Notes: generated from the sequence alone by a model not told the origin. Shown: positions 10,821 through 25,258, counted from the stretch's first letter. The stretch: 64,000 nucleotides of DNA from Scylla paramamosain (GCF_035594125.1 NW_026973749.1:142501-206500), one strand, 5' to 3'. Numbers and translations are program-made.

Positions 10821-11329
10821 CTGCACACACAAATTACACGCCTATACCTGTAAAAGAGATTGGACAAATAATACAACTAATCATCACTGCAGTTCGGTGG
10901 CCACTGGCCACAGGCACGGTGGTTCACAGCACTGGACGACTCGTGTAGCCGCGTGGAAGCTGACAGAAATCAACAGGATGGTTCGTCAGCTTGACGCGTA
11001 TAGTACGAGTATGTTGTCAGGCCCTAGTCCCGAATGGCGGCGTGAATCTTGAACATTCGTTGTAGATTAAACTTAGAAGTGACTCGAAGTATTAGCCAAC
11101 AGCTACAACTTAGACTGTCAATAAATCTCTTAAATAGAAATGTAATAGAATGAATAGCCAGTTATTTATTTTGATCAAAATGTTCATACTGAATTTTCCA
11201 TTTCATTTTTATCAGCAAATACAGTAGGCATCCTGTGGACCATCCTAAAGAGTCATTGTGGACCACCAGTTGAGAACCACTTCTCTGGTGTGATAGTTTC
11301 ATGTGGAAGAGTCAAATAATTTAAAAGGA

Positions 11330-11800
11330 CTCTTGAGAACTCTTCGGGGCTGAATGTAATGCAGGTCTTGCGAGTGATGCTCGTCAGAGAGAAGCATGTG
11401 ATCTTTAAAATATCAGTACTTTTTGTCTTTTTTTCTGTGCGTTTAGTTAAGTATTCATTTACTTTTATGATCAAGTGTCATCTGACTATCACTTAATGCT
11501 TCCTTGAACTGCCTTACTACGGTTCTTTTTATGGATAAAAATTCCAAATAACGTGTTACATTTCATTGGTGGCATGATTTCCCTTTAAAATGAATGCAAA
11601 GCAATCAATGTGGCACGTTCCATATCCATTATTGTGTCACTTTATTATGCATACAAACACTCCTATTAACGTATCACATCCCGCCCCTGGTGTGATTCCC
11701 CTCACCATGAATACAAAGCAATCCAAACGCTACAGTTCAGCCCTGCTCATGAAACACACGCTCTGATACAACTAGGCTTTTCACTTACTTTCAGCCCTTG
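11330..11800. other. Duplicated spacer shared by all three units
   Basis: Matches about 31470-31950 and 42690-43160. AT-rich, no gene, no notable structure. A (CT)n-free stretch such as this gives the cleanest three-way comparison of the duplicons. Confidence 0.5.
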
Positions 11801-12010
11801 TTTTCTCTTTAATAGTGCGAGAGTTGACTGGCCTCTTCACTCTTTGATCCCTTTCACAGTTAAACTCCGTAATTCTCCCTGATTTTTATCTAACTTCCCA
11901 AACTTGTTATGACTTGAACTGATCATATATGTTTACTCACCTCCGTATGACTTGAGTTGCTATAAGAGACGAGTATCAAGACACCTTCCTAACTAAATGA
12001 ACCAACCTGA
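11800..12010 (+). mobile_element. Ancient LINE 3'-end remnant
   Basis: Plus-strand pieces ARVDWPLHSLIPFTVKLRNSP and then PPYDLSCYKRRVSRHLPN align in order with the end of the LINE at 10258-10713 (SRVNQYFQSFIPFSGKLWNS, PPSYDLNFFKREVSRHLF). A stop and a frameshift separate them. It is also present in unit 2 (31955-32150) and unit 3 (43165-43370). Confidence 0.65.
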
Positions 12011-12610
12011 TTTAACTCTTTCTTCCATCCACTCTTTACCATGCGGAAATTAAGTGGTATTGTAAACTGTAACCAAATTGTTACCCTTATGATCTATTCT
12101 AGACTCTAATAAGTGATCTGGAGACTATGATAATAACACGCTCCCTCCACTGCACACCAGCTGTCCGTAATATATCATGTCCAGTGGCTGTTAATATAAA
12201 CTGACGCTCTATTAATCTGTCATCACTAATCAATAATCATTCACGCACAAGCTCATCCTCGTCACCACAACATCACCATCACCGTCACCATCACCACAGC
12301 TTACACTCCACTCCACCATGATTCTGTCCCATACCTCACCCCCGCTACCACTAATCATTCGTAATTAATCTCCTGTCCCTCACCACCACAACCACCACCA
12401 CCAACAACAACAACAACAACATCACACCTCATTCTCAACTTCTCCCATTTTCAGGAATTCCTTTCTTCTCTTCCCTCGCTCCACCATCCTTCATCCTCTC
12501 TCCCTTACGTTCCATCCTTCCTTTTGCCGACATAATGCTTGCAACAGACGCCCCTCCTCTTCCTCCCCCTCCTCCTCCCGTCCCGTAGTATTAGCAGGGC
12601 CTGGTCTCCC

Positions 12611-12754
12611 CTTATAAGCAGGGAGCTGTGGGAGGAACTGGAGGGATGCTTAGTGGAACATGTCGAAATAGCGTTGCCTAGCCGCCGCCGAGTATAGGAG
12701 TGTATTGAGGGTGCATTATCTCGGTACAGTGGCGGTGAACGGGGAGATGGATCG
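12611..12754 (+). promoter_or_regulatory. Possible TATA promoter with first exon and splice donor
   Basis: CTTATAAGCAG at 12611-12621 resembles a TATA box. About 125 bp downstream GGGGAGATGG gives an ATG (12747-12749), followed after two more bases-of-codon by CG|GTGAGTATG, a strong donor at 12755. The interval is GC-richer than its surroundings and contains GCCGCCGCCG. The same module is in unit 3 (43950-44097), where the TATA reads CTCATAAG. It is deleted from unit 2. No transcript evidence is available, so this is a candidate only. Confidence 0.3.
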
Positions 12755-12837
12755 GTGAGTATGTTCAGGCGCAGATAGAGAAATGTGTTGTTGGTCTGAC
12801 GAATTGATTAATGAATAGGTATCTGGTTGAACAGGTA

Positions 12838-13075
12838 GAGTTATAGATAGATGGCTGGATGGGTAAATGGTTAAATAGATCGACTGGCTGATAAATAGAT
12901 ATATAGATGGACAGATGGATGGATAGATAGATTGATAGATAGATGAATAAATGAATAAGTATTTAATTAGATATAAAAATAAATAGATGGGTAGATAAAC
13001 AGTTTAGTAAGTAGAAAATACATTAGGTAAATAGACAGACAGACAGAGAGACAGACAGACAGACAGACATATTGA
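12838..13075. repeat. Degenerate GATA/GACA tetranucleotide repeat
   Basis: Imperfect GATA/GATG units at 12838-12990, then a CAGA tract at 13033-13070. The related stretch in unit 3 (44180-44395) ends at the same CAGA tract, which is where similarity between units 1 and 3 stops. Confidence 0.8.
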
Positions 13076-13554
13076 ATTAACGTGTCGTGTTCTGAGATAT
13101 TGCAAGGAATTGGTTTATAAATGGTACTGTAAAACTCACAAACATTTTCATATTTTAATTAATAACTACTAATTATTTACATTTCTTAAAACTCAAAATT
13201 TCTCACTCGCATTCATCTTTAAATCATTCAAAGTTATTAGGTGTTACCTTATATCTCTTCAACATATTCACTGATCAACGCAATCATCGTGCAAAACACA
13301 GACAATATCACATGCACAAACACAACAAATATTCAGTCGGCGCCATTAATGTTCAGTGAGAAAAACACACATGATATCAGCAACACATCAATCACTATAA
13401 ACATTCCATTTCTTCTTTCTTCTGACTTATTTTATCTTCACTTCTTTCTTTTTCCTTATTTTGTTTTCTTTCGTCTTTTTTTTTTTTTTGACAGTACAAC
13501 ATATATTGTGGTATGGGGGTCACCACAAACGTTAATTCTTCAAATTAGATTGAT

Positions 13555-14465
13555 ATAAGTAATGGCGTTCCTCAGTGTTCAATCTTAGGACCGATCCTCT
13601 TCATAATATATATCAATGACATAGACGAAGGAATCAGAAGTAAACTGTCAAAATTGACAGATACTAAAATTGCTAACAAGACTGACACCAAACCAACGTC
13701 AAATTTTGCAAAATGATGTATACACTCTCATTGAATGGTGTGAAACGTGGCTTATAACTTTGATTTTGATAAATGCCACGTATTGAATATAGGAAATAGC
13801 AATCTGCTGGAAAATTATAAAAAGTAATCCCCCCATCAATAGTTTGGATCCTGAGAAAGATCTGGGAGTTTTAGTGACAGCAGATCTTAAACCAAGCAAA
13901 CACTGTACCGATGTCATTGAAATTGCCAATAAATTAATAGTTTTCATTAAGAAGATCTTTCATCTTCAAATCTGAAAAAAAATAAATAAATAAGTAAAAA
14001 ATCTGGCCTTGTACAACTCACTTGTACGTATTCATCTTGAATACAATGTACAGTTTTTGTCATCCTACTACAGAAGGAATATTGAGAAATCAGAAAAAGA
14101 GACAATACGAAGTAGAGTAACGAAAATTACTTGAAAGCTTCGCAATTAACCCTACAAGGAACGTCTTCAAGAACGAGATCTATTCTCCCTATCCAAACGC
14201 AGGCTAAGAGGGGATCTGATATTGCTTTACTAAACTTTTAAGGGTTTCACAAATATGAGACCCGAATTCTTCCTAAGACTCAACATGTCTAATGTTACAA
14301 GAAACAATAGCAAATAATAGGTAAGCGATTTCAAACAAATGAAGCCAAACATTTTACTTCAATCGTGTCATAAATATGTGGAATTGTGTTCCATCAAGCG
14401 TCGTTAACTCAGGTACTGTACACTCATTGAAAACCTGTCTTGACAAGTATGTAGACACTAATTCC
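13555..14465 (+). mobile_element. Decayed CR1-like LINE, RT core and C-terminus
   Basis: Read on the plus strand in several frames: [20 protein letters not shown] is RT motif B, and KLTDTKIA stands where FADDTKI belongs, so the catalytic Asp pair is destroyed. Then come LDPEKDLGVLVTADL, LALYNSLVRIHLEY, LFSLSKRRLRGDLI and, near the end, a relative of NSGTV-SFKNRLDKYVD. The order is the same as in the RT at 57995-58942 (EKDLGVIV, LYLALVRPHLDY, SLERRRLRGDLI), so it belongs to the same broad clade but a different family. There are many stops and frameshifts. It lies in sequence present only in unit 1. Confidence 0.75.
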
Positions 14466-14994
14466 CGGTTGTCATTGTTCATGTCTGAATAACGAACACG
14501 TTCACTCCGTACTGTCCGTGCTGGCATGTAGATTGTATGTGGTAGAAGTAGTCCTCCTCTCTTTCTTAGTTTCCTCTCACATTCCATGTTGTTTTTTATT
14601 TCTATACAACATGGTACCATTTCCTTTCTCAGGTGAGCCTTGCCTGGAGGGATAGGGGGTGGGGGATGGAAGGACCCTTCTTCTGTGCTATCCTTTCTCT
14701 ACCACTAATAGAGTAGAATAGTTACCCAAACAAACTTATAAGAACCTCTTGGTCTGTTACTGTTTGGACTTTTTTTTCTGCAAAACAAATAGATTCAGTA
14801 CATAAGTAACAGAAAAAAAAAACAGTAGAAAATATAGATGTAAATGCCAATGACACCGTGCAGTGCATAAAGAATAAAAAAAAAAACAAGGTCTCCATCG
14901 TTACAAATACTGAACTATCAAAACTTACAACTTACAAGATACGACACGGAAATAAAAGGACACAAACCCGCTACACTACAATGATGGTGCTGGT
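14466..14994. other. Unit-1-only spacer, no gene seen
   Basis: Ordinary sequence with A-runs near 14813-14823 and 14876-14886. An 88-codon minus-strand frame (14620 to 14354) overlaps the LINE remnant and has no recognisable domain. Confidence 0.4.
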
Positions 14995-15075
14995 GACGGT
15001 GATGACGGTAATAATAATAATTATAATGGTAATAATAATAGTAATAATGATTATAATATATAATAATATATAATG

Positions 15076-15163
<88 letters not shown>

Positions 15164-15165
15164 GT
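14995..15165. repeat. (TAA)n and (CAA)n microsatellites
   Basis: Imperfect AAT/ATA units at about 15007-15106, then a pure (CAA)n of about 56 bp at 15107-15162. Unit 2 resumes similarity with unit 1 inside this CAA tract (32424-32477). Poly-Asn, poly-Leu and poly-Cys frames here come from the repeat. Confidence 0.95.
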
Positions 15166-16030
15166 ACCACTTCACTGCGTATCGCCTCACGCGGGGAGCA
15201 GGGGTGGGAGGGGCACGGGTCTTTCTTCTTTTTCATGCAGTATTCTTTTTTATACCTATGAAGCATAAACACACTTGCAGCCTCCGCTGGTCCCCCTACC
15301 CTCTCTCCCTTAATCCCTCCCGACGCCGCCCTTCCTCCCAGTCGGAAGCTTTCATCCTGCTGATAGGTAGTAAAGCCTGTGTGAAGAAGTGAGTGCTTCA
15401 CCAGCTTTTTCAATGACATAATTTGATTGATGTCTATGTTGAGAGTGGACGTGAATTACGAATAAAGCAATCCGTGGTTCTCTGGGCTGAGTCATTCTCG
15501 TGCTGCAGGATGGACAGGTGTAATGTTGTGTTGTTGTTATTGTTGTTGGTGATGGTGGTGGTGGTGCAGCACAGGGGAGGGTTCCAGGAGGCGGCTCCAG
15601 ACACAAGGAATGCCCGCCTCTGTAAAGTTCTCTGATCTCACCTACTGCTATTTGCACTCCACGACATACTCCCACAAGTCAACAATTATCTAATTATCAC
15701 TGTGGGCATGAACGCTCACTTTAGAATCAGCAGCAGTTTTTCTTATTGAACTTTTGGTGCTGCATGAACACTGGAGGGGAAATCATGTGTTCAAATATAT
15801 CTTGTTTACCGTTGGGGTTTCATGGCGTAGTGACAGTCTTGGGAACCCAGTGTGTGTGGGATGCCAGCGGTCATATTCCATAGAAAATACAATCAATAAA
15901 TAACGTAATGAAATTAATTCACATCATAATTCTTTAATACATACTGGCGTGAACATTAGATGGGGAAATAGACCAACTTTACAAAAAAGATGGGGAAGAT
16001 GGGGAAATAGACCAACTTTAAAAAAAAGAA
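15166..16030. other. Duplicated spacer before the SINE, no gene recognised
   Basis: Nearly identical to 32478-33350. It contains a few overlapping open frames of 60-107 codons on both strands (for example 15675 to 15352) that match no family I know. The copies differ so little that open frames say nothing about selection. Confidence 0.4.
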
Positions 16031-16033
16031 AAA

Positions 16034-16200
16034 GGGCCCTCGTGGCCCAGTGGGTAGAGTGATGCACTTGGAGTTTGGCGTGAGGGAAGTGAGGGGCGCG
16101 TAGGTTCGAACCCCCCTCTCGGAACTCACAAAAACCTTCAAAGAGCATCCCTCCATCACCATGTGTGCCTCAAACACACAGGTACGGTGATGGAGCTGCC
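16034..16200 (+). mobile_element. tRNA-derived SINE head with A and B boxes
   Basis: TGGCCCAGTGG at 16043-16053 fits the RNA polymerase III A box and GGTTCGAACCC at 16103-16113 fits the B box, about 50 bp apart. The sequence between does not fold as a regular cloverleaf with an anticodon stem, so this is a tRNA-derived SINE head rather than a tRNA gene. A tRNA-unrelated body follows, running into GGTGAGTGCG and then the hairpin array. The second copy is at 33351-33520. Confidence 0.65.
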
Positions 16201-18130
16201 CACGGGGAGGAGGGGAGGTGAGTGCGCAGCACCTCCCTACCCCTCCCCAGGGGAGGAAGGCACCGCCTTACCGCCCCCGGGAGAGCAAGGGAGGTGAGTG
16301 CACAGCGCTTCCCTTCTCTCCCCTACCTAACCCTGGCAAGTCTACGGACTACCAGGCAAAAAATAATAAAAAAATAAATAAATAAAAAAATAAAAAAAAA
16401 TAAAAATAAAGGTAAGTGCATAGCACTTCCCTTCTCTCCACACTAACAGGAAAAAAAAATAAAAAAACATAAAGGTGAGTGCATAGCACTTCCCTTCTCT
16501 CCCAACCTACCAGGCAAAAAAAAAAAATAAAGTAAATAAATAAATGAAATAAAATTAATTAAGTAAATAAATAGATAAAGCAAATAAGTAGATAAATGAA
16601 TAAAATAAAATAAAAACCCCCCTACCACCTCGGACCTCGGGAGAGCAAGAGAGGTGAGTGCACAGCACTTCCCTTCTCTCCCCAAGTCTACGGACTACCA
16701 TATCAAAAAGAATAAAATATATATAGGTATAAAGAAAAGAACAATAAAATAAATAGAAAATAAAATAAAATAGATAAATAAAATAAAATTAACAAAAAAT
16801 AAATAAAGTAAAAACCAAAAAACTCCTTCTCTCCCCGTCAATAAAAGTGACTGAGTCTGGCAATCAACAATAAATAATAAAAATAAATCAATACCAACCT
16901 GACTGATCCTGACAACTCCAAAGACCACCACCCCACCTGTGAAGCACGGGAGGTGAGTGTGCAGCACCTCCCTACCCTTCCCAGTCTCCCAGTTTGACTT
17001 TGACCAACAATCTGACTCATTCTGGCAACTCCGACTGTACAGACCACCACCAGTACTCCAGTACTCCCCACCCTAGCAACTGATCCTGGCAAGGTGAGTG
17101 CGTAGCACTTCCCGTGACTCATCCTGGCAACTCTAAAGACCCACCATACTGACTGACCCTGGGAAGCACGGGAGGTGAGTGTGCAGCACCTCCCTACCCT
17201 TCCCAGTCTCCCATCAATCTGACTCATCCTACCAACTCCAAAGAGCAACTCCAACTGTACAGACCACCACCACCACCACCCCTCTGATCTTGGCAAGGTG
17301 AGTGCGTAGCACTTCCCTTGTCTGACCCTGACTGACTGACCCTGGCAGCTCAAAAAAACAAACAACCTGCCTGATTTACAGATATGTAATCACCAAACTG
17401 ACTGGCCCTGGGGAGCATGTGAGGTGAGTGTGCAGCACCTCCCTACACTTCCCAGTCTCCCAGTTTGACCTTACTCATCCTGGCAACTTCTAAGAGCAAC
17501 TCTCTGACACTGTGACTCTGATCCCTACATCCCTACATCTTACCCTGTCCAGGGTAGGTGAGTGCGTAGCACTTCCCTACCACCAGCCTGACTGACCCTG
17601 GCAACTCTAAAAACAACCATCCTGACTGACTTACAAATCTTACTCTAATCTGGCAACAGACCACCAAATTGACTGACCGTGGGGAGCATGGGAGGTGAGT
17701 GTGCAGCACCTCCCTACCCTTCCCAGTCTCCCAGTTTGACTTCCACCACCAATGTGACTCATCCTACCAGCTTCAAATCTACCACCACCACCACCCCTCT
17801 GATCTTGGCAAGGTGAGTGCGTAGCACTTCCCTGGGCTTGACTGACTGACCCTGGCAACTCCAAAAATAACCAACCTGACAGATGTTACAAATGTAACCT
17901 GGGGAGCATGGGAGGTGAGTGTGCAGCACCTCCCTACCCTTCCCAGTCTTCCACCAACCTGACTTGAATTATGACTGGGGAGCAGGGGAGGTGAGTGTGC
18001 AGCACCTCCCTACCCTTCCCAGTCTTCCACCAACCTGACTTGAATTATGACTGGGGAGCAGGGGAGGTGAGTGTGCAGCACCTCCTGCTTTCTCCACTCT
18101 GTCTACCACCTACCAACTCAGACCATCAAA
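16200..18130. repeat. Tandem array of hairpin units with splice-donor-like motif
   Basis: Sixteen units are visible, each with (A)GGTGAGTG or GGTAAGTG followed by a CACCTCCC or CACTTCCC arm, separated by 60-300 bp of variable filler. From 16951 two types alternate: GGGAGGTG/CACCTCCC with a 9-nt loop (about 16951, 17173, 17422, 17693, 17913) and AAGGTGAGTGCGTAGCACTT (about 17092, 17296, 17556, 17811), a dimer period of about 220-270 bp. The first 750 bp also hold A-rich and AAAT-rich filler. The last units (17913, 17989, 18065) become a simple 77-bp tandem repeat. The first unit lies in the SINE body, so the array probably grew from it. Confidence 0.8.
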
Positions 18131-18139
18131 CTGACTGTC

Positions 18140-18180
18140 TTAAAACAAGAAGAGAAAGCAACGCCATCAGAGGAAGAAGA

Positions 18181-18214
<34 letters not shown>

Positions 18215-18384
18215 TTACCGCCATCAGAGGAAGAAATCAAGAAAAAGAAGCAGAGAAAAAGAACTGCCACCACTGCTCTCAGAGGAAGAAGCAGCAGCGT
18301 CACCGCCATCAGAGGAAGAAACATATATATGTAAACTACGACTGGTCAAATCTCCGCTGGCGCCAGGCAAAGTTCGACCTGTGA
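18140..18384 (+). other. Coding-like Glu/Lys-rich segment of unknown origin
   Basis: The text CGCCATCAGAGGAAGAA occurs three times (about 18167, 18228 and 18305), with CTCAGAGGAAGAAG between. In one frame it gives PSEEEE, an Ala tract, PPSEEEIKKKKQRKR and then SSVTAIRGRN. In another it ends VNYDWSNLRWRQAKFDL and a stop at 18382. It could be a remnant of a low-complexity coding exon or a local repeat. Unit 2 has the same segment (35640-35900) with an extra Glu codon and fewer Ala codons. I do not recognise a family. Confidence 0.3.
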
Positions 18385-18399
18385 TGGGCTGTGTTTAGA

Positions 18400-19075
18400 G
18401 AGAGAAATAAAAAAGAGTTCCTTGAAAGGAAACTACGCTAACTCAGTTAGGGGACTGACTGTGAAAGTGCCAGGCAAGGCTGCTGCTTCAGACATCCACA
18501 CTTCAACTTCAACAATGCATGCGAGAATGTTGCTGTATTATTCCTCCTATTCCTTCTTCTTTTTCTTCTCCTGCAGAAGACTGTCTTATTACTACGTAAT
18601 ATTTTTTTCTCATAATTTATTGAATGTTATTTTATTTATTTATTTTTTTCAGTATTTCCATCTTTTTCTAAATCCATCCACCCTTTACATTAAATAAATT
18701 TGATAAATTTATGTACACTTGAGCCTTGGACAACTGATTACAAAAGAATTACATTAATATTTGACTTTTTTTTTCTGTAGTCTTAAAACGCCACATCTCA
18801 AACACATGAGGCGCGGGTTGCGTTTGAGTGTACTGTAATATACCAATATAATACATGAATTTGTAATACTTTAATCACAATTTATATCTTTTCCTACTAA
18901 GCAGTATGGCAACTTACTTCTTCTTCCTCATGACACTGGTCATGTCATGTACACTTCCATGTAGCCAACAATTCTGGGTAACCTTTGAAAAATATCATGC
19001 ATCCTGGTGTGCACCATGCAACCAGGCTGACTTAACCTACGCCTCTGTAACCTAAGCTGGACACTTGAACAACTA
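18400..19075. other. AT-rich duplicated spacer, no gene seen
   Basis: Matches 35915-36530 apart from small indels in T-runs. Nothing beyond AT-rich sequence is visible. Confidence 0.5.
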
Positions 19076-19119
19076 TAAATGCATTTTGTCTATCTTAGCT
19101 CCTGCAGGGCCGAGGTGGA

Positions 19120-19335
19120 CAGGTGTTTGTCCAGGATGCCTCGTGTTACTTCTCACCGCGTGTTTTATCTGTTGGAGATTATTACACTAAATATGCTGCT
19201 GCTCCTGCTGCTGCTGCTGCTGCTGGTGCTGCTGTTGCCGTCGCTGATCTTGCTGCTCTTGTTGGTATTGCTGCTTTTTCCTTCCTTCCACAAGAACAAC
19301 AACAACAAAATTAGCAACTACTACTGTTACTACTT

Positions 19336-19399
<64 letters not shown>

Positions 19400-19404
19400 A
19401 ACTC

Positions 19405-19449
<45 letters not shown>

Positions 19450-19462
19450 TTGTTGCTTCTGC

Positions 19463-19496
<34 letters not shown>

Positions 19497-19505
19497 ACTA
19501 CTGGT
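19120..19505. repeat. Compound (CTG)n-(TAC)n-(CTG)n trinucleotide block
   Basis: CTG units at about 19196-19260, TAC units at 19318-19399 and CTG units again at 19405-19496. A frame starting at 19123 (GRGGQVFVQDASCYFSP before the tract) runs into poly-Ala, and other frames give poly-Leu or poly-Cys. A possible splice acceptor (CTCCTGCAG) lies near 19108. In unit 2 the TAC block is absent and the CTG tract is longer, so it expands and contracts freely. Confidence 0.85.
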
Positions 19506-19759
19506 GCTTAACTTTACAAAAATCATCACTGTCGTTTTTGCCGTCGTGCGTGCGGTGCCTCTAATCTAATCGTCGTCGTCCTCGTTCTCATCGTCGTCGT
19601 CGTAACAGTAGCATCGCCTGTCAGAGTAAAAAGACAGGCTAAAAGAATACCAGAGGTCACAGAGAACTGGAACGGGAAAAGCACCACATTAATTGTTACC
19701 TGTGGAGAACAAAACAAAATATACTGGATACATGACAGAACAACAGCATTTCTTTAATT

Positions 19760-19764
<5 letters not shown>

Positions 19765-19798
<34 letters not shown>
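19765..19798. repeat. (GT)n microsatellite
   Basis: About 17 GT units. The counterpart in unit 2 is at 37131-37178. Confidence 0.95.
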
Positions 19799-19802
<4 letters not shown>

Positions 19803-20106
19803 ACAGCGAGGGAGAGTTACATAAAGTTAAAGGACAGCAAAGCAGAAGGCTCTCTCCTCACCCTCCACTCCCTCCGTCATAAGCCGTACAGCAAACAAAT
19901 CTGAAGTAAATACCTTACTGGGTTAGAGAAGGAAAACCCGAAGGAAAATTTATAGGGAAGAATCAAAATAGATGAAATGAGATGCCCTCATTTCCTGAAG
20001 GCAAGGAGTTTTAATCTGTAACAAACAAACACTGTTACCCGCGAATTTGAGGTAAAATATTTATCAAGACGGCGTTTCAAATTTTCTACGGGATTGCAAA
20101 AAAAGA

Positions 20107-20620
<514 letters not shown>

Positions 20621-21030
20621 CTGTACCTGCCGTGGACAGTAAGCAATTAGTTGTTCTAGTGGCTGTGTTCCTGAAGTAGAAATACTGAAAAGCACACTCC
20701 ATCTTTTAATTCCCCCAACAGCGTGGCTTCCTGATGGGAGGTACGGTAGAGCACACTTCCATTTGTAAGCCAAGGGAAAGTAAGCGTCTTTCCTCCTCAG
20801 AGCCTCACTAGCGCCAGGATTAGCTGTGTGCCGGGGAGTGCTGGTGAGCCGTGAGTAATGTTCACTCTTAGATACACGTGCAATGTAATGTATCTCCCTA
20901 TCATTATTTTTGTTTATTATTTACTATTATTTATTATGTTTATTATATTGATACTTGTTTTTGTCTTCCTTCCTTCCTGCCTGCATGTCTCCTGCCCTCC
21001 TTAGGGCCCTATTTTTCATATTATCCTTCC
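20621..21030. other. Unit-1-only spacer between two CT tracts
   Basis: About 400 bp of ordinary sequence absent from unit 2. No gene is recognised. A possible donor-like GGTGAGCCGTGAGT sits near 20843. Confidence 0.4.
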
Positions 21031-21147
<117 letters not shown>

Positions 21148-21679
21148 GAGTTCTTTGATGAATTGCCATGTTTTCATGACTCTCTACCGCTATTTATTGG
21201 TCTTTCATCTTTTTATATCCTGCCTGAGTCTGCTCCCGGGAATTAGGTATGGTAGTTGTACGGTGATAAATAATATTTCAGTGCTACCTTTGCAATATCT
21301 TCCTATATTTATGAAAACTTTCGTTACTGTGAAGTGTGGCTAGAATATTAATATTTTTTTTTTTATGTAAATATTTTTCGTTATATTTGTCCAGCACATT
21401 TTTGTTATGCGCGAAGAAAGTAAGTGATCATTTAAATCCCGAACTTTAATTTTCATTTGCATAAAGAAGTTTTAAATTAGAGAGTGAAATGAAGAAGGAC
21501 TCCTTAACGTGTGGGAAGTGCCTGCCAACCTACTATGGAGGGTGCGCTGCGCAAATCATGATTGTATAGGAGCGTGATGTAACCTGTTCACACTGATACC
21601 ACTTACAGACAAGCCTTCGAGTACCTTGGTATTACGTAGTTGTGATTTAAATAATGTGTTGACTTGTTTAGGTAATCAT

Positions 21680-22010
21680 CAGAGAGAGAGAGAGAGACCG
21701 GGACAGGTAGGCAGGAAGACAGACGGTCAAAACAAACAGGCAGGGAGCCAAGCAAGCAAGCAAGGAGGCAGACAGACTAACAGGCTGGGAAAGATGTAGA
21801 TGGACATGCAAAAAAGAAAGAAAGAAAGAAAGCAGGCAGACAGACAGGATGACAGGGAAATAGTCAGCCTAACTTGAAGAGGATAGGCAGGCAAAGAAGC
21901 AGGCAGACATCCAGGCAGGCAAAAATAGAAGGCAAGCAAGCAGACAGAGAAACAGATAAATAGACAGAGGGACAGATGGATGTGCGGGCAGACACAGACA
22001 TGGACAAAGT
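21680..22010. repeat. Degenerate GACA/GGCA/AGCA tetranucleotide repeat
   Basis: Imperfect tetranucleotide units (GACAGGCA, AAGCAAGC, GAAA) over 300 bp. The counterpart is at 38460-38770. It is flanked on the left by a short (GA)n. Confidence 0.8.
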
Positions 22011-22424
22011 AGTTTTAAATAGCGGCAGAAACTAGTATATTTCATTCTAAAGAGTATATTTGTACAATTTTTTTTGTAAAGCATTTTAATAAATATTTTA
22101 CCGTGCCCTGCACCGAGTACTTAACCAAAAGTCCAACTGAATTAGTCAGTGGGATATTAATACAGCATAATGTTTGCATAATATAAAACGTATGCCTCTT
22201 CCGTTACTCGTACATTCTTTCGTGATAACAATTACTGTAAGTGAAGAAAATGCATATATAGTGACCTAACTATATTTTTTCTCTCATTGCCTCGTATTTA
22301 CGGTATGCCATTTTTCAGCCACAATACGTAGTTGTCATTGATTTCCTAAAACTACTAAATATACCAGAAGACAGACCTACTGACTCATACTCGTAAATAT
22401 TGTTCCACTCGTAATGTTACACCA

Positions 22425-24455
<2,031 letters not shown>

Positions 24456-24458
24456 TAA

Positions 24459-24848
24459 AGGTAGGCGCACACTTGTTCGCATTCATAACGGACGGCACGC
24501 ATCGTACTCATCGGATTGTTTTTGGGGTCAGCGCACATTGGTCCGCATCGTACGGACGGCACGCATCGGACGGATCGGATTTTCTGCGCACATTGTCGGC
24601 ATTGGGACCATTCACCACCCGCGCAGTTGTGAAGCTGAGCTCTCTCTGGAAGGACATACTCCATCCGCATCGTTCGTACGCATCGGATTGAATGCTCTTT
24701 CGGGGATCCTCGTCGGCATTGCCGATGTCCGATGCGTACGACGCGGTCAAATGCGCGCAGACCCCATTTGAAATAATGCAAAGAATACTAAAATCCGATG
24801 CGTACGATGCGTGCCGTCCGTACGATGCGAACAAGTGTGCGCCTACCT
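24459..24848. mobile_element. 390-bp MITE with 57-bp inverted repeats, TAA target duplication
   Basis: Left end AGGTAGGCGCACACTTGTTC is repeated exactly in inverted form at the right end (24829-24848). The inverted arms continue for about 57-59 bp with a 2-nt gap and few mismatches. TAA flanks both sides (24456-24458 and 24849-24851). Inside are further copies of GCATCGTACGGACGGCACGC-like text in both orientations, so most of the element can fold on itself. It encodes no protein. The 3-bp TAA duplication suits a PIF/Harbinger-type MITE, but the ends alone do not prove the superfamily. Confidence 0.85.
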
Positions 24849-24920
24849 TAAAGAGGATCCTAGCTATAAATAATTTGGTAAAATCTGACGGACACTGTCA
24901 AGAAGCTTTTCTCGGATACT

Positions 24921-24967
<47 letters not shown>

Positions 24968-25187
24968 TGTGTGTGTGTGTTTGTGTGTGTATGTGTTTGT
25001 ATGTGTGTGTGTGTGTGTGTGTGATGGATCAATTAAAACGATTATGAGCATCGGATCCCATGAAGGGCAACTAGAGGGCCAGGAGAGGGTAAGGTACTCA
25101 CACAAGCCCTTATTTAGGGAAAGTACTGGAGGCTTGGAATAAACTCTATGAAACCAGATGTACTGGAGTTTTCATTACAACTGTTTG

Positions 25188-25258
<71 letters not shown>

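Noticed and set aside
16034..16113. Functional tRNA gene
   Set aside because: A and B boxes are present, but the region between cannot form a regular anticodon arm, and a SINE body follows.
16838..17365. 175-codon minus-strand frame, also at 34170-34697
   Set aside because: It is a translation of the hairpin array; its repeated peptide blocks follow the array period.
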